A stretch of DNA of 64,000 bases from CAVYXZ01 sp965223835 (GCA_965223835.1 CBDCXQ010000001.1:1550001-1614000); one strand, 5' to 3'. Positions 16,319 through 25,184 are shown, numbered from the stretch's first letter. Program-made: numbers and translations. The notes: generated from the letters alone by a model not told the origin.

Positions 16319-17128
16319 ATGTACACGGTCAAAAAGCTGGCGGATTTAGCCGGGGTTACAGTTCGCACCCTTCATCATTACGATGAGATTGATCTGCTCA
16401 AACCAACTACGGTTGGCGCGAACGGCTACCGCTATTATGATGATGCGGCACTGTTGCGGCTGCAGCAGGTTCTCTTTTATCGGGAGATTGGCCTGGAACT
16501 GGTGCAGGTCAAAGCCATTCTCGATAGCCCGGATTTTGATGTGCTGACGGCGTTGCGCTCACATCGCACGATTCTGGAAGAGAAGACGGCCCGCCTGCAC
16601 GATTTGATTAACACGATTGACAACACAATTGCCCACCTGGAGGGAGGTACACCGATGAGCAAAAAGAGACTGTTTAATGGGTTTAGCCTGGAGAAGCAGA
16701 AGCAGTATGAACGTGAAGCCCGGTTGCAATATGGGCCGGAAAAGGTCAATGAATCGATTCAACGCTGGAATCATTACACCAAGGTTCAGCAGGAACTGAT
16801 TCTTGAAGAGGGTAACCAAATTTACAGCGATGTTGTGACCGCGATTGAAGCCGGCACAGCCGCCCAGTCGGCTGAAGTCCAGGCGATTCTGGTGCGCTGG
16901 CACGATCATATTCGACATTTTTACGAGCCAACGCTGGATATTCTGCGGGGGTTGGGCGATCTGTACAACACCAGCCCGGAATTCATCGCCAATTTCCAGA
17001 AACTGCACGCTGATTTGCCCGCGTATCTGCAATCGGCTATCGTGCAGTATGTAGATGACCTGGAAACTGCCGAGATCGAATGCTTGTTAGCTGACGACGA
17101 CGCGCAGACCGGTAAGGTAAATCGCTAG
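16319..17128 (+). CDS. MerR family regulator, TipAL-like with TipAS ligand-binding domain
   Basis: A 269-residue protein. The first 70 residues are a MerR winged helix (YTVKKLADLAGVTVRTLHHYDEIDLLKP), followed by a dimerisation coiled coil (about 75-110). The remainder matches the TipAS antibiotic-recognition fold, with FSLEKQKQYEREARLQYG and RWHDHIRHFYEPT as landmarks and the usual second-start Met near MSKKRL. In Streptomyces TipA binds thiopeptides; in other phyla the ligand is unknown. Its ribosome site is AAGGGGAA. No target gene follows: the next gene is convergent 3 bases away, so autoregulation or distant targets are likely. Confidence 0.9.
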   Translation: MYTVKKLADLAGVTVRTLHHYDEIDLLKPTTVGANGYRYYDDAALLRLQQVLFYREIGLELVQVKAILDSPDFDVLTALRSHRTILEEKTARLHDLINTIDNTIAHLEGGTPMSKKRLFNGFSLEKQKQYEREARLQYGPEKVNESIQRWNHYTKVQQELILEEGNQIYSDVVTAIEAGTAAQSAEVQAILVRWHDHIRHFYEPTLDILRGLGDLYNTSPEFIANFQKLHADLPAYLQSAIVQYVDDLETAEIECLLADDDAQTGKVNR

Positions 17129-17131
17129 ATG

Positions 17132-17905
17132 CTACGCGCTGGTGATCTGCATCACCGCATCGTACAACTTACCATTGGTGGCAATGGCTTCCCCGGCGTG
17201 AATAGTCCGCTTGCCCGTCCAATCGGTGAACGTCCCGCCCGCTTCTTCCATGATGACCTGAAACGGGGCTGCGTCCCAGACCATCAGGTGCGGTTCGACC
17301 ATGACTTCGGCGCGGCCCGTTGCCACCAGCGCATAACCATAGGCATCGCCCCAGGTGCGCTGGAAATACGTCTGGTCAATCAGTTGCTGCCAGGCACGGA
17401 TTTTGTGGTCGTGATTAAAGCTGTTGAGGTCGCTAGTCAACAGGACGGCATCTGCCAGTTGATCGACCTGTGAAACTTGCGTGCGGCGTCCATTCCAGTA
17501 ACAGCCAAGCCCCCGTCCGGCATAAATCATCTCGTTCAATGCCGGATAATTGGCGACCCCGACTAACGGTCCATCAGCGTCGGTCAGGGCGATCAAATTA
17601 GCATAGATTGGCACGCCCTGCACAAACGATTTGGTTCCGTCAATTGGGTCGATAATCCACGTGTAGGGGCTATCCACTGCTTTGTTCGCGTATTCCTCGC
17701 CGATGATATTATGATCGGGCCAACGTTCGCCAATCACCTGGCGGATGTGTTGTTCAGCATGTTGGTCGGCGATTGTGACCGGTGAGTTATCCGCCTTGCG
17801 TTCAACCGAGACCCTGGCCTGAAAATAACCCAGTGTAATGCGCCCGGCTTCCCAGGCGCATTGTTTGGCGAATTCAAGGGCTGCTTGTGGGTTAACTGCT
17901 GTCAT
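17132..17905 (-). CDS. Inositol monophosphatase family phosphatase (histidinol-phosphatase-like)
   Basis: A 257-residue Mg-dependent sugar phosphatase when started at ATG 17903-17905 (MTAVNPQAA). Metal-binding motifs are GEEYANK, the hallmark DPIDGTKSF and, near the C-terminus, WDAAPFQVIMEEAGG. The family dephosphorylates inositol-1-phosphate, histidinol phosphate, PAP or fructose bisphosphate; the DGTKSF-VQGVP form and the length are closest to the HisN-type histidinol phosphatases, but assignment by eye is weak. It lies 38 bases after the semialdehyde dehydrogenase gene on the same strand and may be cotranscribed with it. An upstream start overlapping that gene is possible. Confidence 0.8.
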   Translation of the reverse strand: MTAVNPQAALEFAKQCAWEAGRITLGYFQARVSVERKADNSPVTIADQHAEQHIRQVIGERWPDHNIIGEEYANKAVDSPYTWIIDPIDGTKSFVQGVPIYANLIALTDADGPLVGVANYPALNEMIYAGRGLGCYWNGRRTQVSQVDQLADAVLLTSDLNSFNHDHKIRAWQQLIDQTYFQRTWGDAYGYALVATGRAEVMVEPHLMVWDAAPFQVIMEEAGGTFTDWTGKRTIHAGEAIATNGKLYDAVMQITSA

Positions 17906-17943
17906 TGAATTGCATCCGCGTATTTTGATTGCACGACCATGAA

Positions 17944-19527
17944 TTACAGGTCGCGTTGAGTCCACACCCCATCAATATATCGCCACATATCACCCGAAGG
18001 CCGCTCATCCTGAAGTTCAGGTGGCAGGCGATGGGGACGGACGTTGTCGTAACTATACAGGGCGGCGAAGCGGTGGATAGCTGCCGGGATGCCCACAGCG
18101 GTGAACCCAGGATGGCCGGTGGCTGGATAGGGTCCACCATGATTCATAGCTGGTACGACGGCGACACCGGTGGGCATCTTGTCATTGAGCAGACGCCCCA
18201 CTTTTTCGCGCAGCACGGGTTCGACCTCGTTGTAGATCCCGTCGTCTTCGCCGCCGGTGTGACTATAAATGCTACCGGTCAAATTGCCTTCCAGACTGGC
18301 CGCGATCTGCTTCATCTGGGCGGTGTCTTCGGCAAACACCATGAGGTTCACCGTGCCGAACGCTTCGGTTTGCAGTTCGTCAGGATGCTCCAGAAAGGCT
18401 TTACCGGGGACGCGGAGGAGGGTGTTGGCAAAGGTGAAACCGGGGGCATCCGCTTCCTGACCGCCAGTCACCACTTCCGCACCGTGCTGCTGCAAAACGT
18501 CGATGCCGTCGGCGATGCCCTTGACACCGCCTTCGCCCAGCAGCGTCTGGGGGGCGTTGCCCGCAAACAGCCTTTTGACCTCTTCCAGAAAGGCTTCGCC
18601 GTCAGCGCCCTGCGGTACGATGCTTAGCCCCGGGTTGGTGCAAAATTGTCCCGCACCCAGCGCGCAGGAATTGTACAATTCGTTGGCGACATCACTCAGG
18701 CGTTCGCGCAGTGCACCCGGCAGCACGAAGATCGGGTTGACGCTCGACATTTCCAGATAAATGGGCTTGCCAGCTTTGTCCGCTGCGGCCTTCAAATTTA
18801 GCCCGGCGAAGCGGCTGCCGGTGAAACCGGTTGCCCCGACCAGTGGATGGGAAACCAGGGTAAGGCCGACATCGCGCGGCGTGCGATAAATCAACTGCAC
18901 CATGGCCGGGGGCAGGCCGCTGGCTTGAACAGCCTCAAAAGCCGCTTCGGTAAATATTTTCGTTGTTCCCGGATGGCTGGTGTTGGCTTTGGCGATCACC
19001 GGGTTACCGGCTGCAATCGCCGCTGCGAAGTCGCCACCCGCCGCTGAGTTAAAGGCAAAGGGGAAGTTGTTTGGCCCAAAGACGACCACGGGTCCACCGA
19101 TTGGTCCATACTTTGCGCGGATATTGGTCGCTGTATCAATCGTGGCGGTACACCAGGTTCGTTCACGGGCCGCTGTTGCTGCCTGCCGGAGTTGATCCGT
19201 GGTTCGCGGCAGTTCACCAGAGCGCAGCCGGGGTTCCATCGGTAGGGCGGTTTCGATGTGTGCTAGCTCGACCAGCGCCTCGGTGCGGGCTTCGATGCTT
19301 TCGGCAAACAGTTCGAGGAAGCGGGCGATGTCGTCTGGTGAACATTCACGCAGGGCAGCTACTGCTTCGTGCCCGGCTTGCAGCGCCGCTTCCACCTCTT
19401 CCAGGCTGGAGACCGGGTATTGTTCCGGCAGCGCCGTTTTTGTCGACGGGTTAGTGGCCGTAAATGATCCGGCAGGGTTCTGTGACTGTCGCCATTCGCC
19501 GGCGATCAGGACGGGTTGCAGTGCCAT
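17944..19527 (-). CDS. 2-ketoglutarate semialdehyde (2,5-dioxovalerate) dehydrogenase
   Basis: A 527-residue aldehyde dehydrogenase of the ketoglutarate-semialdehyde branch. Its N-terminus, IAGEWRQSQNPAGSFTATNPSTK, is typical of that branch. It also has FGPNNFPFAFNSAAGGDFAAAIAAGNPVIAKAN, the general-base Glu in YLEMSSVNP and the catalytic Cys in AGQFCTNPG. It oxidises 2,5-dioxopentanoate to 2-oxoglutarate, the last step of the Weimberg pathway. Start at 19527 is fixed by CAGGAG 6 bases upstream. It lies in the same direction as the xylonate dehydratase gene, 134 bases further on, with a palindrome in the gap. Confidence 0.9.
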   Translation of the reverse strand: MALQPVLIAGEWRQSQNPAGSFTATNPSTKTALPEQYPVSSLEEVEAALQAGHEAVAALRECSPDDIARFLELFAESIEARTEALVELAHIETALPMEPRLRSGELPRTTDQLRQAATAARERTWCTATIDTATNIRAKYGPIGGPVVVFGPNNFPFAFNSAAGGDFAAAIAAGNPVIAKANTSHPGTTKIFTEAAFEAVQASGLPPAMVQLIYRTPRDVGLTLVSHPLVGATGFTGSRFAGLNLKAAADKAGKPIYLEMSSVNPIFVLPGALRERLSDVANELYNSCALGAGQFCTNPGLSIVPQGADGEAFLEEVKRLFAGNAPQTLLGEGGVKGIADGIDVLQQHGAEVVTGGQEADAPGFTFANTLLRVPGKAFLEHPDELQTEAFGTVNLMVFAEDTAQMKQIAASLEGNLTGSIYSHTGGEDDGIYNEVEPVLREKVGRLLNDKMPTGVAVVPAMNHGGPYPATGHPGFTAVGIPAAIHRFAALYSYDNVRPHRLPPELQDERPSGDMWRYIDGVWTQRDL

Positions 19528-19570
19528 AAAAATCTCCTGTGCATTGATAAACAACAAGTCTTCATAATTG

Positions 19571-19587
19571 AATCTGCATGGCAGATT
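19571..19587. promoter_or_regulatory. Perfect palindrome AATCTGC-ATG-GCAGATT, candidate operator
   Basis: Two perfect 7-bp arms around a 3-base centre, 44 bases ahead of the semialdehyde dehydrogenase start. On the minus strand a TACAAT box lies just upstream of it (about 19590-19595), so it is placed like a repressor site for a secondary promoter. The binding protein is unknown. Confidence 0.5.
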
Positions 19588-19661
19588 ATTGTACCATCAG
19601 CCAACTTAGCCTCACAGACGAACTACCCGGTGCTGATTGGGTATTTGCGTTGCAATGTTCA

Positions 19662-21656
19662 TTATTGATTCAACGCTTGCATCCCGGCGTTAAGCACTTC
19701 AATTATTCTTTCGGTATCGTAGATGCAGCCCGCCCAGGTACCGCCGCTGGCCGCCTGTAATGCCGCCCACAGCCGGGTGTCATCTGGCAGCAGGGGATGG
19801 GGGGCGAGGTCAGGGTGTGACGGACGACTCGCCAGCAATTTCTCGGCTTCGGTTGGTGTTAGAGCGCCATCTGCGGTGCCAACTAGATTGATTGTGCCTT
19901 CCAGGTTGCCTCGGTCCACAATGATTTCGATGATGTCACCATCGCGCAGCTTACCAATGGGTCCACCCGCCAACGCTTCCGGGCCAATATGTCCGACACA
20001 GGGGCCAGTTGAGACGCCAGAAAAACGGGCATCAGTCAGTACGGGAACAGTCTTTCCCCAGGGAATAAACTTCAGGGCTGATGTGACCTGATAGGTTTCT
20101 TCCATGCCGGTTCCGGTTGGGCCGATACCGATCATGACCACCACGTCATTGGCTTGTACCGGATGCTCTGTGCGCCCTTTGATAGCGGCGATGGCGGCGC
20201 TTTCCGAGGTAAAAATCCGCGCGGGACCGCGATGCCGGTAAACATTGTCAGCGTCAACGACTGAGGCATCAATGGCGGTTGCTTTGATGATCGACCCCTG
20301 TGGCGTGATGTTGCCTATGGGAAACACAACCGTGCTGCTCAGGCCATTGGCACGGGCGCTGTCCGCATCCATAATCACAGCATCCGGGTCAACTTGATCG
20401 CCGGATTTGAGTTGGTCACGGACCTGTTGGCGGCGGTCGCTTTGGTCCCACCAATCCAACACTGTGTCCAGTTTTTCGCCCGTGACCGTCATCACAGCGG
20501 TGTTGAGCAGGCCCATGTTGCGCAGGTGCAACATCACTTCCGGCACACCACCCGCCATAAAGACCTGTACCGTCGGGTGATTTCGTGGACCATTGGGCAA
20601 CGCATCAACGAGGCGCGGGGTACTGCGGTTAATACGATTCCAGTCTTCAATCGTTGGCAATGCGAGACCGGCGGCATGGGCAATTGCCGGGATGTGCAAG
20701 AGTAGATTGGTCGAACCACCAAAAGCCGCATGAACCAGCATCGCATTTTCGAGCGCTGCCGGGGTGAGGACACTGCTCAAGGTGCGACCCGCTGCCGCCA
20801 TGCGCAACAATGCGAGGGCGGAACGACGTGCCATATCCAACCAGATCGGTTCACCCGATGGTGATAGGGCACTGTGCGGGAGGGACATACCGAATGCCTC
20901 ACCGACGACTTGTGCCGTCGCCGCTGTGCCTAAAAATTGACAACCGCCGCCGGGAGAACCACAGGCGCGACAGCCCATCGTCGCCGCGTAATCCAGGCTG
21001 ATGAGGTCGTGTGAAAACCGCGCACCGATCGTCTGAACGGTTCCCGCATCTTCAGCATCAATGGCGGGCAAGGTTACGCCGCCGGGAACGATCACGCCCG
21101 GTAACTCGCTGCTCCCAGCGAGAGCCAGCATCATCGCGGGTAGGCCCTTATCGCAGGTCGCTACACCCAGTACACCGGCGCGTAGCGGTAACGAGCGAAT
21201 CAAGCGACGCATGACGATGGCGGCATCATTGCGGTAGGGCAAGCTGTCCATCATGCCTGGTGTGCCCTGCGAGCGTCCATCACAGGGGTCCGTACAGTAA
21301 GCAGCGAAGGGTAATCCTTGCTGTTCGCGAATCGTTTCAGCGGCAGCGCGGACCAGCAAGTTAACTTCCCAGTGCCCGGTATGATAGCCCGATGCCAGTG
21401 GTGTACCATCTTGCTCGCGCAGGCCGCCATGCGTACTCAGGATGAGATATTGCGTGCGGCCTACTTCGTCTGGATTCCAACCCATGCCGACGGTCTGTGT
21501 CATGCCAAACAGGTTGCCGCTGGGTTCATTGAGCAGCATGTCATCGGTTAACGGCAAGGCCCCGTCAGGTCCTTCGCTGCGAGTGCGCGTTGTTTCAACT
21601 AGGGTCGCATCACCCAGAATATCCGCCCGCGATGGGGCCGGTGTGGTCAGGTTCAT
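19662..21656 (-). CDS. yjhG: D-xylonate dehydratase, IlvD/Edd family, YjhG type
   Basis: A 664-residue protein matching E. coli YjhG/YagF along its length. Shared features include RSEGPDGALPLT, NLFGMTQTVGMGW, CTDPCDGRSQGTPGM, SLPYRNDAAIVMRRLIRSLP, GVATCDKGLPA, CRACGSPGGGCQFLGTA, HAAFGGSTNLLLHIPAIAH, GMEETYQVTSALK and GGTWAGCIYD. Cysteines in DPCDG, TCDKG and CRACGSPGGGC are candidates for the Fe-S cluster ligands. It dehydrates D-xylonate (D-gluconate is a poor substrate) to 2-keto-3-deoxy-D-xylonate. It is divergent from the SDR gene at 21740 and upstream of the semialdehyde dehydrogenase, forming a Weimberg pathway cluster. Confidence 0.93.
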   Translation of the reverse strand: MNLTTPAPSRADILGDATLVETTRTRSEGPDGALPLTDDMLLNEPSGNLFGMTQTVGMGWNPDEVGRTQYLILSTHGGLREQDGTPLASGYHTGHWEVNLLVRAAAETIREQQGLPFAAYCTDPCDGRSQGTPGMMDSLPYRNDAAIVMRRLIRSLPLRAGVLGVATCDKGLPAMMLALAGSSELPGVIVPGGVTLPAIDAEDAGTVQTIGARFSHDLISLDYAATMGCRACGSPGGGCQFLGTAATAQVVGEAFGMSLPHSALSPSGEPIWLDMARRSALALLRMAAAGRTLSSVLTPAALENAMLVHAAFGGSTNLLLHIPAIAHAAGLALPTIEDWNRINRSTPRLVDALPNGPRNHPTVQVFMAGGVPEVMLHLRNMGLLNTAVMTVTGEKLDTVLDWWDQSDRRQQVRDQLKSGDQVDPDAVIMDADSARANGLSSTVVFPIGNITPQGSIIKATAIDASVVDADNVYRHRGPARIFTSESAAIAAIKGRTEHPVQANDVVVMIGIGPTGTGMEETYQVTSALKFIPWGKTVPVLTDARFSGVSTGPCVGHIGPEALAGGPIGKLRDGDIIEIIVDRGNLEGTINLVGTADGALTPTEAEKLLASRPSHPDLAPHPLLPDDTRLWAALQAASGGTWAGCIYDTERIIEVLNAGMQALNQ

Positions 21657-21701
21657 AAAATGCCTTATATTAATGGTTATGAATAGTCGTCAATCGCTTG
21701 C

Positions 21702-21707
21702 TATAAT
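21702..21707 (+). promoter_or_regulatory. Candidate -10 box in the divergent yjhG/SDR promoter region
   Basis: A consensus TATAAT lies 32 bases ahead of the SDR start in the 83-base divergent gap. I see no convincing -35 hexamer at 16-18 bases, so the call rests on the -10 alone. Confidence 0.35.
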
Positions 21708-21739
21708 AGCGCAGACCGATGAAGGGGGGCAAAGTCCAA

Positions 21740-22534
21740 ATGGCAAACGGTCTATTCCAGGGGCAGGTCGCGATTATTACCGGTGCAGGTGTGGGCATCG
21801 GCTACGAGATCGCCCGGCAGTTAGCGTTACAGGGCGCGACCGTCATGCTCAATGATCTGGATGGTGATCTGGCAGCAACGGCAGCCGGTAAGATCGTTGA
21901 TGAAGGGGGGATCTGTCAGTCGATTGCGGGCGACGTAGCGGAGGTGGCGACGGTTCGCGACATGGTTGCGGCGACTATTGATGCCTTTGGACAGCTTGAC
22001 CTCGCCATTGCCAACGCCGGGTTAACCCATTGGGGTGATTTTTTCAGCTATGAACAGGCTGATTTTGACCGGGTGATGACGGTGAACCTGCGCGGGTCGT
22101 ACTTTTTAGCGCAGGCGGCTGCCCGTCATATGCGGGACCGGGGTGCCGGTGGGCGTATTTTGCTGATGGCATCGGTGACTGGTCGGCAAGCGATCCAATA
22201 TTTAACCGCCTATGGCATGACTAAAGCTGCGTTGGAGATGATGGCGCGGAGTCTGGTGGTGGAACTGTCGCCCCACAACATCATGATCAATGCGATTGCG
22301 CCGGGGGCGACCCTGACTGCCCGTAATCTGGCTGACGAACCTGACTACGAGGCGATCTGGTCTAACTTGACACCCACCGGACGCATCGGGTTACCTGCCG
22401 ACATTGCCCACGCAGCGCTGTTTTTACTCTCGCCCCAGGCCTCCCAGATCACTGGACAGACATTGGTGGTGGACGGTGGCTGGTCGGCTATCAGCCCGAC
22501 ACCTTCTTTTGATTTTGTTGAGACTGATTCATAA
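21740..22534 (+). CDS. SDR family oxidoreductase, probable sugar dehydrogenase
   Basis: A 264-residue classical short-chain dehydrogenase. The cofactor motif is TGAGVGIG, NAG is in IANAGLTHWG, and the catalytic Ser-Tyr-Lys is in LMASVTGRQAIQYLTAYGMTKAALE. The C-terminus has VDGGWSA. The start at ATG 21740 is favoured because AAGGGGGG (21722-21729) lies 10 bases upstream; an ATG at 21719 would add 7 residues without a ribosome site. Its divergence from the xylonate dehydratase gene and its place ahead of the FAH-fold dehydratase suggest D-xylose (or another aldose) 1-dehydrogenase, but SDR specificity cannot be judged by eye. Confidence 0.85.
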   Translation: MANGLFQGQVAIITGAGVGIGYEIARQLALQGATVMLNDLDGDLAATAAGKIVDEGGICQSIAGDVAEVATVRDMVAATIDAFGQLDLAIANAGLTHWGDFFSYEQADFDRVMTVNLRGSYFLAQAAARHMRDRGAGGRILLMASVTGRQAIQYLTAYGMTKAALEMMARSLVVELSPHNIMINAIAPGATLTARNLADEPDYEAIWSNLTPTGRIGLPADIAHAALFLLSPQASQITGQTLVVDGGWSAISPTPSFDFVETDS

Positions 22535-22550
22535 GAAAAGGAAATAATCG

Positions 22551-23450
22551 ATGACCCTTTTGGTACGCTTTTACCATCCCCGGGCGGGTTCAGAAGCTCG
22601 TGTCGGCCTGCAAATAGATCATGTGATTTATGATATTAGCCATGCGCTGCCCTCGATTGCGTCGTTTTTGCAGCAGAGTCAGGGGCGAGTTGTGGCGGCA
22701 ATTGCTGAACTAGAAAATTTGCAAGGCGAAGCCAGCGGTCAATATCCGATCAGTGATTTTGTGGCGACTCCGGCTGCTGACCAACCCCATTTACTGCCGC
22801 CAGTCGATTCACAGGAAATCTGGGCCGCCGGCGTCACCTATGAACAGAGTCGGGCGGCACGGCAGGAAGAAGCGGAAGATGGTGGCGATGTATATGCAAG
22901 AGTATACGATGCGGAGCGCCCGGAAATCTTTTTCAAAGCACAGGGTTGGCGCGTCATTGGTCCGGGCGGTGAGGTCGGCATTCGGTCGGATGCGACCTGG
23001 TCGGTGCCCGAACCGGAGCTGGCAGTGGTTTATAATCCGGTGCTGGAAGTGGTTGGCTTTGCGGTGGGCAATGATATGAGCAGTCGCGATATTGAAGGCG
23101 CGAATCCGCTCTATTTGCCCCAGGCCAAAGTTTATACGGCGTCGTGTGCAATTGGTCCGGGTATTCTCTTAAATTCGACCGAGGACTGGCCCCCGGCAAC
23201 CATCAGCGTGACCATTGAACGCGGTGGCTCGGCAGCCTTTGATGGCAGTGTGCATACGTCGCGCATCAAGCGCACCATCCGCGAGCTGGGCGATTACCTG
23301 GGCCATAGTTATAGTTTCCCCGAAGGCGTCGTATTGCTCACCGGTACCGGGACCGTGCCCCCAGCCGAGTTTACCCTGGCGGCGGGTGATGTTGTCAAAA
23401 TCCAGATCGAAGGTATCGGCAGCCTGACTAACACGGTGAAAGTCGTTTAA
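22551..23450 (+). CDS. FAH-family 2-keto-3-deoxy-pentonate dehydratase candidate
   Basis: A 299-residue fumarylacetoacetate-hydrolase-fold protein. It has IWAAGVTYEQSR, ARVYDAERPEIFFKAQGWRV, WSVPEPELAVV with acidic metal ligands, GFAVGNDMSSRDIEGANPLYLPQAKVY, and a C-terminal LTGTGTVPPAEFTL. These features, notably the SRDIEGANPLYLPQAK block, fit the branch containing Sulfolobus 2-keto-3-deoxy-D-arabinonate dehydratase. That enzyme removes water to give 2,5-dioxopentanoate, the substrate of the neighbouring semialdehyde dehydrogenase. It follows the SDR gene by 16 bases with AAGGAAA as ribosome site. A true acylpyruvase role is the alternative. Confidence 0.85.
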   Translation: MTLLVRFYHPRAGSEARVGLQIDHVIYDISHALPSIASFLQQSQGRVVAAIAELENLQGEASGQYPISDFVATPAADQPHLLPPVDSQEIWAAGVTYEQSRAARQEEAEDGGDVYARVYDAERPEIFFKAQGWRVIGPGGEVGIRSDATWSVPEPELAVVYNPVLEVVGFAVGNDMSSRDIEGANPLYLPQAKVYTASCAIGPGILLNSTEDWPPATISVTIERGGSAAFDGSVHTSRIKRTIRELGDYLGHSYSFPEGVVLLTGTGTVPPAEFTLAAGDVVKIQIEGIGSLTNTVKVV

Positions 23451-23514
23451 GTGAGGTTGTCCGAATATCCAAGAATTCTGTTGTTAATCAACCTATGTAG
23501 AAAGTTAGTCATTG

Positions 23515-25092
23515 ATGACGAATGTCAATTTATTTGATCCGGTTCCAACGGGTACGGTGGCCTTTGATGAAGTCGCCATCTGCCTCCACCCCCGTGACAA
23601 CGTGGCGGTTGCCAAGCGACCCCTTCAGGCTGATGTGGTACTGCAAGGGGCTGATGGCGCGTGGACGGTGCGACAATTCGTTGGCGATGGGCATAAATTC
23701 GCATTGGAAGCGATTCCTGCTGGCGAAGCGGTGCGTCGGTATGGGCAGATCATCGGCTTTGCCTCACAGGATATTACATCAGGCGACCATGTGCATACGC
23801 ATAATCTGGGTATGCGGGACTTTGCACGTGAATATGATTTTGGCGTGGATGTCGAGCCGGTGATTTATGTGTCGGAAGCTGACCGTCGAACGTTCATGGG
23901 TTACCAACGCGCGGATGGTCGGGTCGGGACCCGCAATTATATTGGCGTGATTTCAACCGTGAACTGTTCGGCACACACGACGCGTGAGATTGCTAAGCAC
24001 TTCACTGATGATAAACTGGCCGCGTATCCCAATGTCGATGGCGTGATTGCGTTGGCCCATCTCTCCGGGTGCGCAGTGCAGATCGGTGGTGCTGATTATG
24101 TCCTATTGCAGCGGACGCTGGCCGGTATGGCGCGACATGCCAATATCGGTGCCTATATCATCGTCGGCCTGGGCTGCGAAGCCAACCAGATTGCCGACCT
24201 GATGGCGAATTATAACCTCAATGGTCAGGGCGATTTGATGCCGCCGAATTTGACGATTCAAGGCGAGGGTGGTATTCGCAAGACGATTGCTGCTGGAGTT
24301 GCCGCAGTTGAAGTATTGTTGCCGACTGTGAATCAGATTGAACGTACACCACAGCCGATCTCAGAATTGATGGTAGCGCTGCAATGCGGTGGCAGTGATA
24401 GCTGGTCGGGCGTCACCGCAAATCCGCTGGTGGGTTACGTCTCGGATGAAATCGTGCGGCAGGGTGGCACGGTTGTGCTGGGCGAGACACCGGAAGTTTA
24501 TGGTGCCGAACACATGCTGACGCGGCGGGCGGTAAGCCGTGAAGTGGGTGAAAAATTGATCGAGAAAGTGCGTTGGTGGGAAGATTATACGGAACGGTTG
24601 GGCGTCGAAATCGACAATAATCCGTCGCCGGGAAATAAACTTGGCGGCTTGACGACGATCTATGAAAAATCACTGGGCGCGGTGGTCAAGGGGGGCACAA
24701 CTGCTCTGACCGGAGTCTATGATTATGCCGAACCAGTGACCGCCCGTGGCTTCACGTTCATGGATTCGCCGGGTTACGATCCGGTAGCGGTGACCGGTCA
24801 GGTGGCAGGTGGCTCGAATCTAGTGTTGTTTACAACCGGGCGCGGCTCAGCTTTTGGCTTTAAACCGGCACCGAGCATCAAGCTGGCAACGAATACCAAA
24901 ATGTTTCAGCATATGGAAGACGATATGGACTATAATGCCGGGCGTATCCTGGATGGGATCCCAATGGAGCAAGCTGGGGCTGAATTATTAGATCAAATGA
25001 TTGCGATTGCTTCCGGTGAACCGTCCAAGAGCGAGGCGCAGGGTGTGGGTGAAGCCGAGTTTAATCCCTGGAATCTGGGTGGAATCTTGTAA
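23515..25092 (+). CDS. UxaA/GarD family dehydratase (altronate or galactarate dehydratase)
   Basis: A 525-residue protein with an N-terminal SAF domain (about residues 15-95) and a long C-terminal dehydratase domain. The latter has GRVGTRNYIGVISTVNCSAH, PNVDGVIALAHLSGCAVQ, IVGLGCEANQI, LQCGGSDSWSGVTANPLVGY, NPSPGNKLGGLTTIYEKSLG and FTTGRGSAFGF. Conserved cysteines fit a metal- or iron-dependent enzyme. Both GarD (galactarate) and UxaA (altronate) belong here; the full fused length equals GarD (523 residues) and fused UxaA proteins alike. The start is ATG 23515 just after a TTG at 23512. Uronate context supports altronate or galactarate as substrate. Confidence 0.85.
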   Translation: MTNVNLFDPVPTGTVAFDEVAICLHPRDNVAVAKRPLQADVVLQGADGAWTVRQFVGDGHKFALEAIPAGEAVRRYGQIIGFASQDITSGDHVHTHNLGMRDFAREYDFGVDVEPVIYVSEADRRTFMGYQRADGRVGTRNYIGVISTVNCSAHTTREIAKHFTDDKLAAYPNVDGVIALAHLSGCAVQIGGADYVLLQRTLAGMARHANIGAYIIVGLGCEANQIADLMANYNLNGQGDLMPPNLTIQGEGGIRKTIAAGVAAVEVLLPTVNQIERTPQPISELMVALQCGGSDSWSGVTANPLVGYVSDEIVRQGGTVVLGETPEVYGAEHMLTRRAVSREVGEKLIEKVRWWEDYTERLGVEIDNNPSPGNKLGGLTTIYEKSLGAVVKGGTTALTGVYDYAEPVTARGFTFMDSPGYDPVAVTGQVAGGSNLVLFTTGRGSAFGFKPAPSIKLATNTKMFQHMEDDMDYNAGRILDGIPMEQAGAELLDQMIAIASGEPSKSEAQGVGEAEFNPWNLGGIL

Positions 25093-25184
25093 TTCTTGTT
25101 TAATTCTTATGTCGTGTTCAGCGTTCCGTTATAACTTTCGCCTATGCTAAGATACGTAAGCTATGGTGAATAAAGGAATCAATC

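Noticed and set aside
17929..18627. A 232-codon plus-strand open frame opposite the semialdehyde dehydrogenase gene
   Set aside because: It is the mirror of a well-supported aldehyde dehydrogenase, has low-complexity His/Gly-rich translation and no ribosome site or family pattern.
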